Source: Pseudomonas sp. Q11 (lineage in GTDB: Bacteria > Pseudomonadota > Gammaproteobacteria > Pseudomonadales > Pseudomonadaceae). From it: a stretch of 64,000 nt of DNA. The notes under the pieces were generated by a model. The model was not told where the DNA came from. It saw only the letters and a program-made list of their open reading frames with translations, and did not search any database. How positions within the stretch are numbered: position 1 is the first letter of the stretch; each line of letters opens with the position of its first letter. Position numbers and translations under genes: made by a program. Below are positions 34,480-42,815 of this stretch, piece by piece. The stretch is taken from positions 1-64,000 of the forward strand of contig NZ_JAKNQY010000027.1 of NCBI RefSeq assembly GCF_024494355.1, in the 5' to 3' direction.

Positions 34480-35226
34480 TCAATATCCGAGATTGCGCAG
34501 GCCACGCAGCTGGGTCAGGTTGCAGTCCAGCGCTCCGGCACTGGGGCCGTTGTTGTTCAAAACCACGTTGAGCTGCGTCATGTTGTTGACCAGATTGCTG
34601 TTGCCCAGCAACCGGGTGTTTTGCAGCAAACCACCTTGGGCGACTTGTTGCAGAGCGTTACCCTGGTTGTGGTTGGCCTGGATCGCCATTTGCACGCCGC
34701 TGCCGGTGGCCGTGACCGCGACACTGCCGGCGGCGTTGCTGCCGCTGATGGTCTGGCCTCTGCTCAGCAACTGGCCTTGAGCAGGCTCCAGCGCAGGGGC
34801 CTGGCTGCTTTCCCTGACGTTGATGCTGACGTTGTTATAGGCGGAGTTGCCATCGCCGGCAGCGCGTACGCTCTGGGTCACGCCCTGGCTGGTAGCCAGG
34901 CCCGAGCCCCCGACAATATTGCCGCGGCCCTGTTGCGGGGCGTAACCATTGCCGGTCTGCTTGATGGTTGAGACATAGAATTGCGGTTTGACGGTGGCGG
35001 CCTGTATTTGCATCGAGCTGCTGGCGCCGATCAGGTCACCGCTGGCGTTGCGCCAGGTGCTGCTCATGACGATACCGAAGCTGATGACCCGCCCGGGCAT
35101 GACATAGCGCCCACGCAGTTCGGCAAGCTCCTGATCCTTGACTTCGATGGGTTTGAATCCGGCGTGGGCGTGGCCCGACACAGCCGCGGCAAGGCTGGCA
35201 AACACCAGCCAGCGTGAAGTTTTCAT
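34480..35226 (-). CDS. fapE: Minor amyloid component/secretion-associated protein FapE
   Basis: A 248-residue exported protein with a signal peptide ending HAHA. The mature N-terminus is FKPIEVKDQELAELRGRYVMPGRVISFGIVMSSTWRN, a FapE hallmark. The C-terminal half is rich in Asn/Gln/Gly with an amyloid-like segment (VQMAIQANHNQGNALQQVAQGG) and a single cysteine near the end (ALDCNLTQL). FapE is found in purified fibrils in small amounts. It lies between fapD and fapF in the standard order. Confidence 0.92.
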   Translation of the reverse strand: MKTSRWLVFASLAAAVSGHAHAGFKPIEVKDQELAELRGRYVMPGRVISFGIVMSSTWRNASGDLIGASSSMQIQAATVKPQFYVSTIKQTGNGYAPQQGRGNIVGGSGLATSQGVTQSVRAAGDGNSAYNNVSINVRESSQAPALEPAQGQLLSRGQTISGSNAAGSVAVTATGSGVQMAIQANHNQGNALQQVAQGGLLQNTRLLGNSNLVNNMTQLNVVLNNNGPSAGALDCNLTQLRGLRNLGY

Positions 35227-35285
35227 GTGCTGCTCCCGGAGCTTCCTGCTCCTTTTTGTACTTATCGTTGGCGATTGGTCGGCGA

Positions 35286-35966
35286 TTAGAAAAAGTCGCT
35301 CTGTATGAAACCGAAATCCATCAGTTCTGCATCCTTGACCGGATTGAACCCGTCCAGCTTGTTGCGCGCTGTCAGCGGTTGCGGAGGAGTGCGCAGTGCG
35401 TTGGTCTTGTCATAACCCGGACCGACGATGGCAAAAACGATGCCGTTCCAGCCTTTGACGAAGTCATCATGGGCGTAGCGCTTGTGCCCCAGCACGGGGT
35501 CGGCGATGTAGACCCATTGCTGGTCGGCTCGCTGCAATACCACGAAGTGCTTGTAGCCACGGATGTCCATCAGGACCACCACCGGAATCGTCACCGCCTC
35601 GAGCTTTTCCGGCGGTATCCGGTAGCCCCGGGCGCGCATGCCGATGCTTTCCACGTAGCGCTTCATGTCGAGCATGGAAAATCCCTGGGTGCGGACCAGA
35701 TCATGGTCGGCTTTGACCAGCATGCCCTTGATGACGTGCTCTTCATCCACATCAAGCCAATAGGCCTGGCGCAGTACCGTGGCCAGCGCGGCGGCGCCGC
35801 AACTGAAATCGGTTTTCTGTTCGACGATGTCGCTGAACTTGCGCTCGCGCACGCTCTGCACCGGCTTGTAGACCAGCATGCCGCCGGGTAGGGCGGCGAC
35901 TGGCATCTGCGCCGCTTCAGCCACGCAGGCGAAGCAAAGGAGCAGGGAAAGGGCTGCCGCTCGCAT
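35286..35966 (-). CDS. fapD: C39-type cysteine protease FapD
   Basis: A 226-residue periplasmic C39-family peptidase-like protein with a signal peptide ending AEAA. The catalytic Cys lies in KTDFSCGAAALAT (near residue 56), the His in GYKHFVVLQ and the Asp in IADPVLGHK, so the papain-like triad is intact. FapD is required for Fap secretion and may process another Fap component. It lies between fapC and fapE in the conserved order. Confidence 0.93.
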   Translation of the reverse strand: MRAAALSLLLCFACVAEAAQMPVAALPGGMLVYKPVQSVRERKFSDIVEQKTDFSCGAAALATVLRQAYWLDVDEEHVIKGMLVKADHDLVRTQGFSMLDMKRYVESIGMRARGYRIPPEKLEAVTIPVVVLMDIRGYKHFVVLQRADQQWVYIADPVLGHKRYAHDDFVKGWNGIVFAIVGPGYDKTNALRTPPQPLTARNKLDGFNPVKDAELMDFGFIQSDFF

Positions 35967-36031
35967 GATCGATACGCCTTATGCAAACCTGGGAAAGAAG
36001 CCCCGTTCCCGGGGCTTCGTTTCGATCGCGC

Positions 36032-37015
36032 TTACATGCAAGCCCTGCAACCGGCCGAAATGGACAGCGAGTTGCTTTGCTGGTTGCCCACGCCCGCCGA
36101 CACGTTGGCGCCGCCGTTACCGGAGAAGCCGTTCATGGAGTTGGTCATGGTGGCGTTGTTGATGACAGGGTTTTTCCAGCCATCGCGGGTCAGCACTTGT
36201 TGAGTGTTGCTGCCGGCCAGTTCGAAAGTACCCACGGCGGAGAACTTGAACTTGTCGTCATCGTGACCGCCGCCGTAGCCGCCTCTGTTGCCCCAGCCGC
36301 CATGATCGTCGTCTTCGGCGGTGCCAGTGCCTTTGGCTTTGAACGTACCGGAAGCGGCGTAGGTGCTGGTGAGGGTGTCGGTCTTGTAGGTCCGCACGCC
36401 TTTGTTGTCGACCACCAGGCCTGTGGAAGACTGATCGGCCGAGGCTGCGGCTTCTGCGACACGTCCACCCGATACAGCAATGGCCAGGTTGTTTTTCTGT
36501 TGGTTGAAGTTGCCGGCAGTCACGTTGATGCCGATGTTGCCGGAGCCATTGTTGCCCGCATTGGTGAGCGAGGCGTTGTTTCGGGTCGAGTTGTTTTTGA
36601 CGTAGTTATTGTTATTGACCTGCATGGCGCTGGAGGTAGCGACCGCCGAGCCGAAGATGAATGCTTCGTCAGCGGTGGCAATGGCTGCGGCGTTGTCCTG
36701 CTGGTTGCCATCGCCAGCGGCGATGTTGGCGCCCATATTGCCGTTGCTGCCATTGAGCGAGTCAGCGGCTTCTGCGGTGTTGCGGGTGGCCTGATTGGTC
36801 ACCACGTTGCCGTCGCTGTTCTGCTCATCCATTACGGCCGCGCTAGCCCCGGCGGTGATCGAGAGCAGTTGCTCAAACGACGGACCTTGCGGACCGTGAT
36901 TGCCATGCCCGTTGCCGTGCCCGTTGCCACGTCCGTTTCCTTCAGCCTGTGCGGCCATTGCCATGACAGCGGCGAGAGCGAAAACCAATGGTTTGAGTGC
37001 CATTGTAGGTTTCAT
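36032..37015 (-). CDS. fapC: Major functional amyloid subunit FapC
   Basis: A 327-residue secreted protein forming the bulk of Fap fibrils. After a signal peptide (ending AAQA) come a Gly/Asn/His-rich lead (NGRGNGHGNGHGNH) and three imperfect amyloid repeats, each ending in a GxNxxAGxxNQQ-type motif (NIAAGDGNQQ, NVTAGNFNQQ, NVSAGVGNQQ). The linker between repeats 2 and 3 carries an acidic His/Gly stretch (EDDDHGGWGNRGG). The C-terminus ends with the CxxC motif CRAC, a known FapC feature. It is preceded by the minor subunit gene fapB. Confidence 0.95.
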   Translation of the reverse strand: MKPTMALKPLVFALAAVMAMAAQAEGNGRGNGHGNGHGNHGPQGPSFEQLLSITAGASAAVMDEQNSDGNVVTNQATRNTAEAADSLNGSNGNMGANIAAGDGNQQDNAAAIATADEAFIFGSAVATSSAMQVNNNNYVKNNSTRNNASLTNAGNNGSGNIGINVTAGNFNQQKNNLAIAVSGGRVAEAAASADQSSTGLVVDNKGVRTYKTDTLTSTYAASGTFKAKGTGTAEDDDHGGWGNRGGYGGGHDDDKFKFSAVGTFELAGSNTQQVLTRDGWKNPVINNATMTNSMNGFSGNGGANVSAGVGNQQSNSLSISAGCRACM

Positions 37016-37078
37016 GGTGTTTCTCCTTGCGTGTCGTTGGTTAAGTGTCAGTACTTTCTTATGCCCACTGTTTCCGGG

Positions 37079-37657
37079 TCAGTCAGCGACCCGGATGCTC
37101 AGGGTGTTAGCCATGCGGTTCCCCACCCCGGCACTCTGGTTCACCTGGATGACCCCTCGGCTGCCGGTGAAGGCCTGGTCGCTGGTGACGACCTGGCGAC
37201 TGCCGGTTGGGGAGCCAGTTGCTCCTGAGTTTGGTAACAGCGCCACGTTCTGTTGAGAAAGGGCGCTATCGTCGATGCTCTGCGGCCGGGCGCTGATGCC
37301 CACCCGCATGACATTGGCCATCTGGTTGTTGGCGCCGGCGGACTGGTTCACGCCCAGCACTCCGTTGCCGTTGCTGAATGAGCTGCCGCCGATGCGGGCC
37401 GTTGCGTTCATGGAAGGGTTGGCCGCTGTGTCCAGCCGCTGGCGCACATCGGTAGTGGCCTGGGCGTGGGTGCCGATAGCGATGGCCCGGGTGTTGGTCT
37501 GCTGGGTCTGGTCCCCGGCGGCCTGATTGACATTGAAGTTGCCGGTATAGCGGCTGCCGGAGTCCTGCAGGCTGGCGTTGCTGATCACCGCCACGCCTGG
37601 ATCGGCGACCACAATGGACGAGCCGAGCAGGGCAAACAGAAACAAGGCTGGCTTCAT
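37079..37657 (-). CDS. fapB: Amyloid nucleator FapB
   Basis: A 192-residue secreted protein resembling FapC in miniature. It has a signal peptide (ending VVA) and three amyloid repeats with NxNQxAGxxxQ motifs (NVNQAAGDQTQQ, GVNQSAGANNQM, QVNQSAGVGNRM). FapB is thought to nucleate FapC polymerisation. It starts one base after the fapA stop codon, so translation is probably coupled. Confidence 0.93.
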   Translation of the reverse strand: MKPALFLFALLGSSIVVADPGVAVISNASLQDSGSRYTGNFNVNQAAGDQTQQTNTRAIAIGTHAQATTDVRQRLDTAANPSMNATARIGGSSFSNGNGVLGVNQSAGANNQMANVMRVGISARPQSIDDSALSQQNVALLPNSGATGSPTGSRQVVTSDQAFTGSRGVIQVNQSAGVGNRMANTLSIRVAD

Positions 37658-37658
37658 G

Positions 37659-38108
37659 TCACTGACCTCCGGCCAGCCGGCCCAGTGGGGCCAGGCCGGA
37701 ACTCAGCGAGCGATTGATCGTGCCGGAGATCCCGCCACCGCTGCCGCCACCGTGACCGGCGCGCATGCCCGGCAGGCCGTTGGGGTTGGTCACGATGTTC
37801 AGGCCTTGTACGCTGGTGTTGCTCGGGTTGACGGTGTTGCGGATCGTTGAGCCGCTGGCGACGCTGGCGAATTCGCCGTCGCTCAGCTCGATGCTGGCGG
37901 TCGCCTGATTGATTCGATCGGATGGGTTGGCGTTGACGGTCGTCGGATAGGGGTCTTTGCCACCGTTGCGACCGATGTGAATGGGTTGTACGTCACGGGT
38001 GAGCACAATGACGCCGTTGCCCTCGGCCTGCACGGGTAGGCTGAACGTCGCGCCAGCGGCGCAGCCGATCAACAGCAGACAGGTCAAACTTTTATCGAAA
38101 GTCCCCAC
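37659..38108 (-). CDS. fapA: Fap chaperone FapA
   Basis: A 149-residue first gene of the fap operon; FapA is a periplasmic protein that affects FapB/FapC distribution. The start is GTG at 38108, preceded by an AGAAGGAA ribosome site. A signal peptide ends VQAEG. The mature part has the FapA features IVLTRDVQPIHIGRNG, GSTIRNTVNPSNT and a Gly-rich stretch GHGGGSGGGISG. The 330 bases upstream (38109-38438) contain the sigma-54-type promoter and no further gene. Confidence 0.92.
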   Translation of the reverse strand: MGTFDKSLTCLLLIGCAAGATFSLPVQAEGNGVIVLTRDVQPIHIGRNGGKDPYPTTVNANPSDRINQATASIELSDGEFASVASGSTIRNTVNPSNTSVQGLNIVTNPNGLPGMRAGHGGGSGGGISGTINRSLSSGLAPLGRLAGGQ

Positions 38109-38163
38109 GGTATCGGTTCCTTCTTCTGTGGGCTGGCCTTGGTCCAGCGTTGCGAAGAGGAAA

Positions 38164-38181
38164 GAGCAGGTGTTGTGCCGG
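38164..38181 (-). promoter_or_regulatory. Sigma-54-type promoter of the fap operon
   Basis: On the minus strand the sequence CGGCAC-N5-CTGCT has the invariant GG and GC dinucleotides of the -24/-12 elements at the required spacing (consensus TGGCAC-N5-TTGC). It lies about 60 bases upstream of the fapA GTG, which would give a leader of about 45 bases. This fits the sigma-54 activator gene at the other end of the operon. Confidence 0.7.
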
Positions 38182-38438
38182 TTTTAGAAAATATAAAGAA
38201 ATCAATTGGTTGGCGTTTCACCCATGAACCACGCACCGCGACTGTTTCATCCGTGAGACGCACGGATAAAGACTAATGGCCGCGCGCTATCGCTTGGCTC
38301 GGGGTTAAGGCATTGCTGGCAGGTGTTTCAAGAAACTGACAGAGATGATGAAAATTGCATCAAGGCGCTCTGGGGGCGGGTTTGGCGCGGGAAGGGTGTT
38401 TCAACAATGCAACAGAACAGGCAGCTTGTGAGGAAGGT

Positions 38439-38963
38439 TCAGGCTTGGAGCAGTCGGGTTACGGCTGCGAACACCTGCTCCCGACGTTGTGCCCAATCGC
38501 CTTCAATGACCTGGAAGGGTTGTCGATGCCGAACCAGCCATTGCTCGATCGCTTCGAAAAACTTCATCCGGTCTCCCAGTTCGGGTTGGCACCGCAGGCC
38601 GTCACCGGTCCATTCGACCTGCTCCGGGCTCAGCAGCAGGTGCAAGTCGTAATGGCGTGCCAGCAAGGCCGGCTCCAGCCAGCTTGGGCAGTCGCCGAAC
38701 AGGGTTTGGCTCCAGAGGATATTGCTCAACAGATGGGTGTCGAGGATCAACAACGGTGGTTTACAGGCGCGGGCAGCGTCTTCCCAAGCCAATTGTCCGG
38801 CGGCGATATCGGTGATGTCCGACAGGCGGGTCTCACGCGGGTTCTGCTCCATGAAGTGGCGCACGTATTCGTCCACCCGCAGGCCTGCGAAGTGTTCCTG
38901 CAGTTGCGCCGCGAGCCAGCTCTTGCCGCTGGACTCCGGGCCGGTCAGCACCATCACCTTCAT
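38439..38963 (-). CDS. NadR-like P-loop kinase
   Basis: A 174-residue AAA/P-loop protein with Walker A GPESSGKSWLAAQL at its N-terminus and RVDEYVRHF plus LLILDTHLLSN, matching the ribosylnicotinamide kinase domain of NadR. There is no HTH or adenylyltransferase domain. Start fixed at 38963 by an ATGA overlap with pnuC. With the PnuC transporter it probably traps imported nicotinamide riboside by phosphorylation to NMN. Confidence 0.87.
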   Translation of the reverse strand: MKVMVLTGPESSGKSWLAAQLQEHFAGLRVDEYVRHFMEQNPRETRLSDITDIAAGQLAWEDAARACKPPLLILDTHLLSNILWSQTLFGDCPSWLEPALLARHYDLHLLLSPEQVEWTGDGLRCQPELGDRMKFFEAIEQWLVRHRQPFQVIEGDWAQRREQVFAAVTRLLQA

Positions 38964-39523
38964 GTGCGCAGGACCGGGTCGGCACGCCATTCGCGCCAGC
39001 CCTGTACGGCCAACAGGGTGAACAGGGCGTAGAGCGCGGCGGTCAGGTACAGATCCTTGTAGATGAACAAGCCCACGAAGATGATGTCCAGGGCGATCCA
39101 CAGCGGCCAGCATTGCACGCGTTTTTGCGCCATCCACCACTGGGCCACCAGGCTGAAACCGGTGAGCGCCGCGTCGAGCCAGGGTTGGGCGGCGTCGGTC
39201 CAGTGTGCCATGGCTGCGCCCAGCATCAGGCTGCCTGCCGCACCCACGGCCAGGCCAAGCAGCACCGAAGGTCCACCCAGGCGTGTGATGCTTCGACCCT
39301 CATGATGCTGCCCGGCACGGGTCCATTGGTACCAGCCATAGAGTTGCAGCACGGCGTAGACCAGTTGCAGCAACATGTCCGAGTACAGCTTCACTTCGAA
39401 GAAGATCCAGCTGTAGAGCAGCACCATGACCAGGCCTATCGGCCAGCACCAGGGGTTCTGCTTGACGGTCAACCAGACAGCAATGACGCCGAGGGCTGCG
39501 GCAAACAGTTCAAGCCCGGACAT
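38960..39523 (-). CDS. pnuC: PnuC-family vitamin transporter
   Basis: A 187-residue inner-membrane protein with about seven hydrophobic helices and the PnuC signature LYSWIFFEVKLYSDMLLQLVYAVLQLYGWYQWT. PnuC imports nicotinamide riboside by facilitated diffusion driven by intracellular phosphorylation, which fits the coupled NadR-like kinase. An AAGGAACC site precedes the ATG at 39523. Related PnuT/PnuX transport thiamine or riboflavin, but the kinase neighbour favours a pyridine nucleoside. Confidence 0.88.
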   Translation of the reverse strand: MSGLELFAAALGVIAVWLTVKQNPWCWPIGLVMVLLYSWIFFEVKLYSDMLLQLVYAVLQLYGWYQWTRAGQHHEGRSITRLGGPSVLLGLAVGAAGSLMLGAAMAHWTDAAQPWLDAALTGFSLVAQWWMAQKRVQCWPLWIALDIIFVGLFIYKDLYLTAALYALFTLLAVQGWREWRADPVLRT

Positions 39524-39581
39524 GGCGGTTCCTTGGGAAGTAAGAAGAGGGCGGCGATTGTAAACGCTGGCGCCAGTTTTT

Positions 39582-40070
39582 CTATGGCTGGTAAACCTTC
39601 TTGAGCAGGCGCAGCAATTCTTCCCGTTCGGCACCCGAAAGCGTTGAGGTGGAATCCAAGTCGCTCTGTGCGGCGATTTGCTTGAGTTCCTTGAGCAGCG
39701 TTTCGCCGGTTTTGCTCAGGAATATCCCATAGGAGCGTTTGTCGGGCTTGCACCGAACTCGCACGGCCAGCGCTCGGCTTTCCAGCTTGTTCAACAGCGG
39801 GACGACTTGCGGCGGTTCGATTGCCAGGGCCTTGGCCAGATCGGTCTGCATCAGGCCGGGGTTCTGGTCGATGATCGCCAGGGCCGAAAATTGGGCGGGC
39901 CGCAGATCGTGGATGGCGAGTCGACCGATCAGGTTCTGGAACAGTTTCAACTGGGCGCGACGCAGGGCGTAACCGATCAGATCATCCAGCGCGGAGTCCA
40001 GCGGGGCCTGTGCGTCGGTACCGCTGGCCTGGGGCTCGACGGGTTCGGCAAGCTTGGAAGACTTGGCCAT
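39582..40070 (-). CDS. MarR-family regulator of the ferulate operon (FerR-like)
   Basis: A MarR-type winged-helix repressor of about 162 residues (ALRRAQLKLFQNLIGRLAIHDLRPAQFSALAIID, then LAKALAIEPPQVVPLLNKLESRALAVRVRC). It is divergent from ech-vdh-fcs. In related operons MarR regulators of this place (FerR/FerC type) repress the genes until feruloyl-CoA or another hydroxycinnamoyl-CoA thioester binds. The start is uncertain between ATG 40070 and ATG 40082. Confidence 0.85.
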   Translation of the reverse strand: MAKSSKLAEPVEPQASGTDAQAPLDSALDDLIGYALRRAQLKLFQNLIGRLAIHDLRPAQFSALAIIDQNPGLMQTDLAKALAIEPPQVVPLLNKLESRALAVRVRCKPDKRSYGIFLSKTGETLLKELKQIAAQSDLDSTSTLSGAEREELLRLLKKVYQP

Positions 40071-40219
40071 CGAAGGGAGCATCCTCAAGGTGAGTGATTA
40101 ACAAGGCTATCCATTTTGCCGAGGTTCAAGCGCGATGGCTATGGTGGATATCGAATTCATGATCTGCCGCTCCGTCATGTCCGCGGGGAGAAATACAGAT
40201 AAATCGATTAATAGTTAAT

Positions 40220-40248
40220 TGACATAACTAGTTTTCGAGTTTAATTTT
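40220..40248 (+). promoter_or_regulatory. ech promoter with AACTAGTT operator
   Basis: A sigma-70 promoter with a perfect -35 TTGACA (40220-40225) and a -10-like TAATTT (40243-40248). Between them is the 8-base palindrome AACTAGTT (40227-40234), well placed for a MarR-family dimer to block RNA polymerase. It drives ech and the downstream ferulate genes. Confidence 0.6.
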
Positions 40249-40286
40249 TGCTCATCTTCAGTCAAGAACAAGAGAGCACTCCCGCC

Positions 40287-41117
40287 ATGAGCAATTACGA
40301 AGGTCGCTGGAAAACGGTCAAGGTCGATATCGAGGAAGGCATTGCCTGGGTCACCCTCAATCGCCCGGAAAAACGCAACGCGATGAGTCCGACGCTCAAT
40401 CGCGAGATGATCGACGTGCTGGAGACCCTGGAACAGGATCCGGCCGCCGGTGTGCTGGTGCTGACCGGGGCGGGTGATGCCTGGACGGCCGGCATGGACC
40501 TCAAGGAATATTTCCGCGAAGTGGATGCCGGGCCTGAAATCCTCCAGGAAAAAATCCGCCGCGAAGCCTCGCAGTGGCAGTGGAAACTGCTGCGCATGTA
40601 CGCCAAGCCGACCATTGCCATGGTCAATGGCTGGTGCTTCGGTGGCGGCTTCAGCCCGCTGGTGGCGTGTGATCTGGCGATCTGCGCTGACGAAGCGACC
40701 TTCGGCCTTTCGGAAATCAACTGGGGCATCCCGCCCGGCAACCTGGTAAGCAAGGCCATGGCCGACACCGTGGGCCATCGCCAGTCGCTGTACTACATCA
40801 TGACCGGCAAGACCTTTGGCGGGCAGAAAGCCGCCGAGATGGGACTGGTCAACGAAAGCGTGCCTCTGGCGCAACTGCGTGAAGTCACCGTTGAGCTGGC
40901 GCGTAACCTGCTGGAGAAAAACCCGGTGGTGCTGCGAGCGGCCAAGCATGGGTTCAAACGCTGCCGCGAGCTGACCTGGGAGCAGAACGAGGATTACCTG
41001 TACGCCAAGCTCGATCAGTCGCGCCTGCTCGACACCGAGGGCGGTCGCGAGCAGGGGATGAAGCAGTTCCTCGACGACAAGAGCATCAAGCCGGGGTTGC
41101 AGACCTACAAGCGCTGA
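40287..41117 (+). CDS. ech: p-Hydroxycinnamoyl-CoA hydratase/lyase (feruloyl-CoA hydratase/lyase)
   Basis: A 276-residue crotonase-fold enzyme that hydrates feruloyl-CoA and cleaves it to vanillin plus acetyl-CoA. Residues reported as important in the P. fluorescens enzyme are all in place: Met70, Gly120, Ser123, Glu143 and Trp146. The start at 40287 gives exactly the published length of 276. It is first of the ech-vdh-fcs operon, under the sigma-70 promoter at 40220. Confidence 0.97.
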   Translation: MSNYEGRWKTVKVDIEEGIAWVTLNRPEKRNAMSPTLNREMIDVLETLEQDPAAGVLVLTGAGDAWTAGMDLKEYFREVDAGPEILQEKIRREASQWQWKLLRMYAKPTIAMVNGWCFGGGFSPLVACDLAICADEATFGLSEINWGIPPGNLVSKAMADTVGHRQSLYYIMTGKTFGGQKAAEMGLVNESVPLAQLREVTVELARNLLEKNPVVLRAAKHGFKRCRELTWEQNEDYLYAKLDQSRLLDTEGGREQGMKQFLDDKSIKPGLQTYKR

Positions 41118-41223
41118 GACGACGGCGCGGCGGGTGTCTATCCTGCGCCCGCAGGCTGTTGTTCAAAGGCCCTTGGCGCTACTGTGAATGTGTTCCCTAT
41201 AAAGACAATAAAGAGGAATCACC

Positions 41224-42672
41224 ATGCTGGACGTGCCCCTGTTGATCGGCGGCCAGTCGTGCCCCGCCCGTGACGGTCGGACTTTCGAACGTTGCAATCC
41301 GGTAACCGGCGAAGTGGTGTCCCGTGTGGCTGCTGCCACGCTGGAGGACGCCGACGCCGCTGTGGCCGCCGCGCAAGCCGCGTTTCCCACCTGGGCAGCG
41401 CTGGCGCCCAATGAGCGACGCACGCGTCTGCTGCGTGCCGCCGAGCAGTTGCAGGCTCGCACGGGCGAGTTCATCGCCGCTGCCGGCGAGACGGGGGCCA
41501 TGGCCAATTGGTACGGTTTCAACGTGCATCTGGCGGCTAATATGCTGCGCGAAGCCGCGTCCATGACCACCCAGATTAACGGCGAAATCATTCCTTCGGA
41601 TGTGCCCGGCAGTTTTGCCATGGCCCTGCGTCAGCCTTGCGGCGTGGTGCTGGGTATCGCGCCGTGGAATGCCCCGGTGATCCTCGCGACCCGCGCTATC
41701 GCCATGCCCCTGGCCTGCGGCAACACCGTGGTGCTCAAGGCTTCCGAAATCAGCCCGGCGGTGCACCGCTTGATTGGCCAGGTGTTGCAGGACGCCGGGC
41801 TGGGAGATGGCGTGGTTAATGTCATCTGCAATGCCCCGGCAGATGCGCCGGCCATCGTCGCGCGGCTGATCGCCAACCCGGCGGTACGCCGTGTCAATTT
41901 CACCGGCTCGACTCATGTCGGGCGCATCGTCGGCGAGCTGTCGGCGCGTCACCTCAAGCCAGCATTGCTGGAACTGGGCGGCAAGGCTCCGTTGCTGGTA
42001 CTGGATGACGCTGACCTGGACGCAGCGGTAGAAGCCGCAGCCTTCGGCGCGTACTTCAATCAGGGGCAGATCTGCATGTCCACCGAGCGGCTGGTCGTCG
42101 ATGCCAGCGTGGCCGATGCCTTTATTTCTCGACTGACCGCCAAGATTGCCACCTTGCGTGCCGGTGATCCTGCGGCGGGTGATTCGGTCCTGGGTTCGCT
42201 GGTAGACGTCAGTGCCGGCCAGCGCATCAAAAGTTTGATCGACGATGCCTTGGCCAAAGGCGCGACGCTGGTGGCGGGAGGGCAATTGCACGGCAGCATT
42301 TTGCAGCCGACCTTGCTCGACGGCGTCACCCCAGACATGCGTCTGTACCGCGAAGAGTCTTTCGGTCCGGTAGCGGTGTTGCTGCGCGGCGAAGGCGACG
42401 AAGCACTGTTGCGCCTGGCCAACGATTCCGAATTCGGCCTTTCGGCAGCCATTTTCAGCCGCGATACCACTCGGGCGTTGGCCTTGGCTCAACGGGTTGA
42501 GTCGGGCATCTGCCACATCAATGGTCCGACCGTGCACGACGAGGCGCAGATGCCCTTCGGTGGGGTCAAGTCCAGCGGTTATGGCAGTTTTGGCGGCAAG
42601 GCGTCCATCGAACATTTCACTCAGTTGCGCTGGGTGACAATGCAGAACGGCGCCCGGCATTACCCGATCTGA
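41224..42672 (+). CDS. vdh: Vanillin dehydrogenase
   Basis: A 482-residue NAD-dependent aldehyde dehydrogenase oxidising vanillin to vanillate. The ALDH motifs are present: FTGSTHVGR, catalytic Glu in ELGGKAPL and catalytic Cys in FNQGQICMS. Start ATG 41224 has an AGAGGA site. Its place between ech and fcs gives the specific assignment; by sequence alone it would be a benzaldehyde-type ALDH. Confidence 0.95.
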   Translation: MLDVPLLIGGQSCPARDGRTFERCNPVTGEVVSRVAAATLEDADAAVAAAQAAFPTWAALAPNERRTRLLRAAEQLQARTGEFIAAAGETGAMANWYGFNVHLAANMLREAASMTTQINGEIIPSDVPGSFAMALRQPCGVVLGIAPWNAPVILATRAIAMPLACGNTVVLKASEISPAVHRLIGQVLQDAGLGDGVVNVICNAPADAPAIVARLIANPAVRRVNFTGSTHVGRIVGELSARHLKPALLELGGKAPLLVLDDADLDAAVEAAAFGAYFNQGQICMSTERLVVDASVADAFISRLTAKIATLRAGDPAAGDSVLGSLVDVSAGQRIKSLIDDALAKGATLVAGGQLHGSILQPTLLDGVTPDMRLYREESFGPVAVLLRGEGDEALLRLANDSEFGLSAAIFSRDTTRALALAQRVESGICHINGPTVHDEAQMPFGGVKSSGYGSFGGKASIEHFTQLRWVTMQNGARHYPI

Positions 42673-42815
42673 TATCCGTCGCATCGCGGGCGGCGGCGAG
42701 TGGAAATCGCCGACCCGATGCGGGCCAGACATAACAATAACAAGGCCGCAGCCAGTCGCTGCCACGCTCCGCTCGCTTCGCGCGGGTTTGGCGTGCCTTG
42801 ATGGAGGAAATGTAC

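Noticed and set aside
36032..37228. Long plus-strand frame opposite fapC
   Set aside because: It is a shadow caused by the biased Gly/Asn/Ala codon use of the amyloid repeats; the minus-strand fapC has the signal peptide and conserved repeats.
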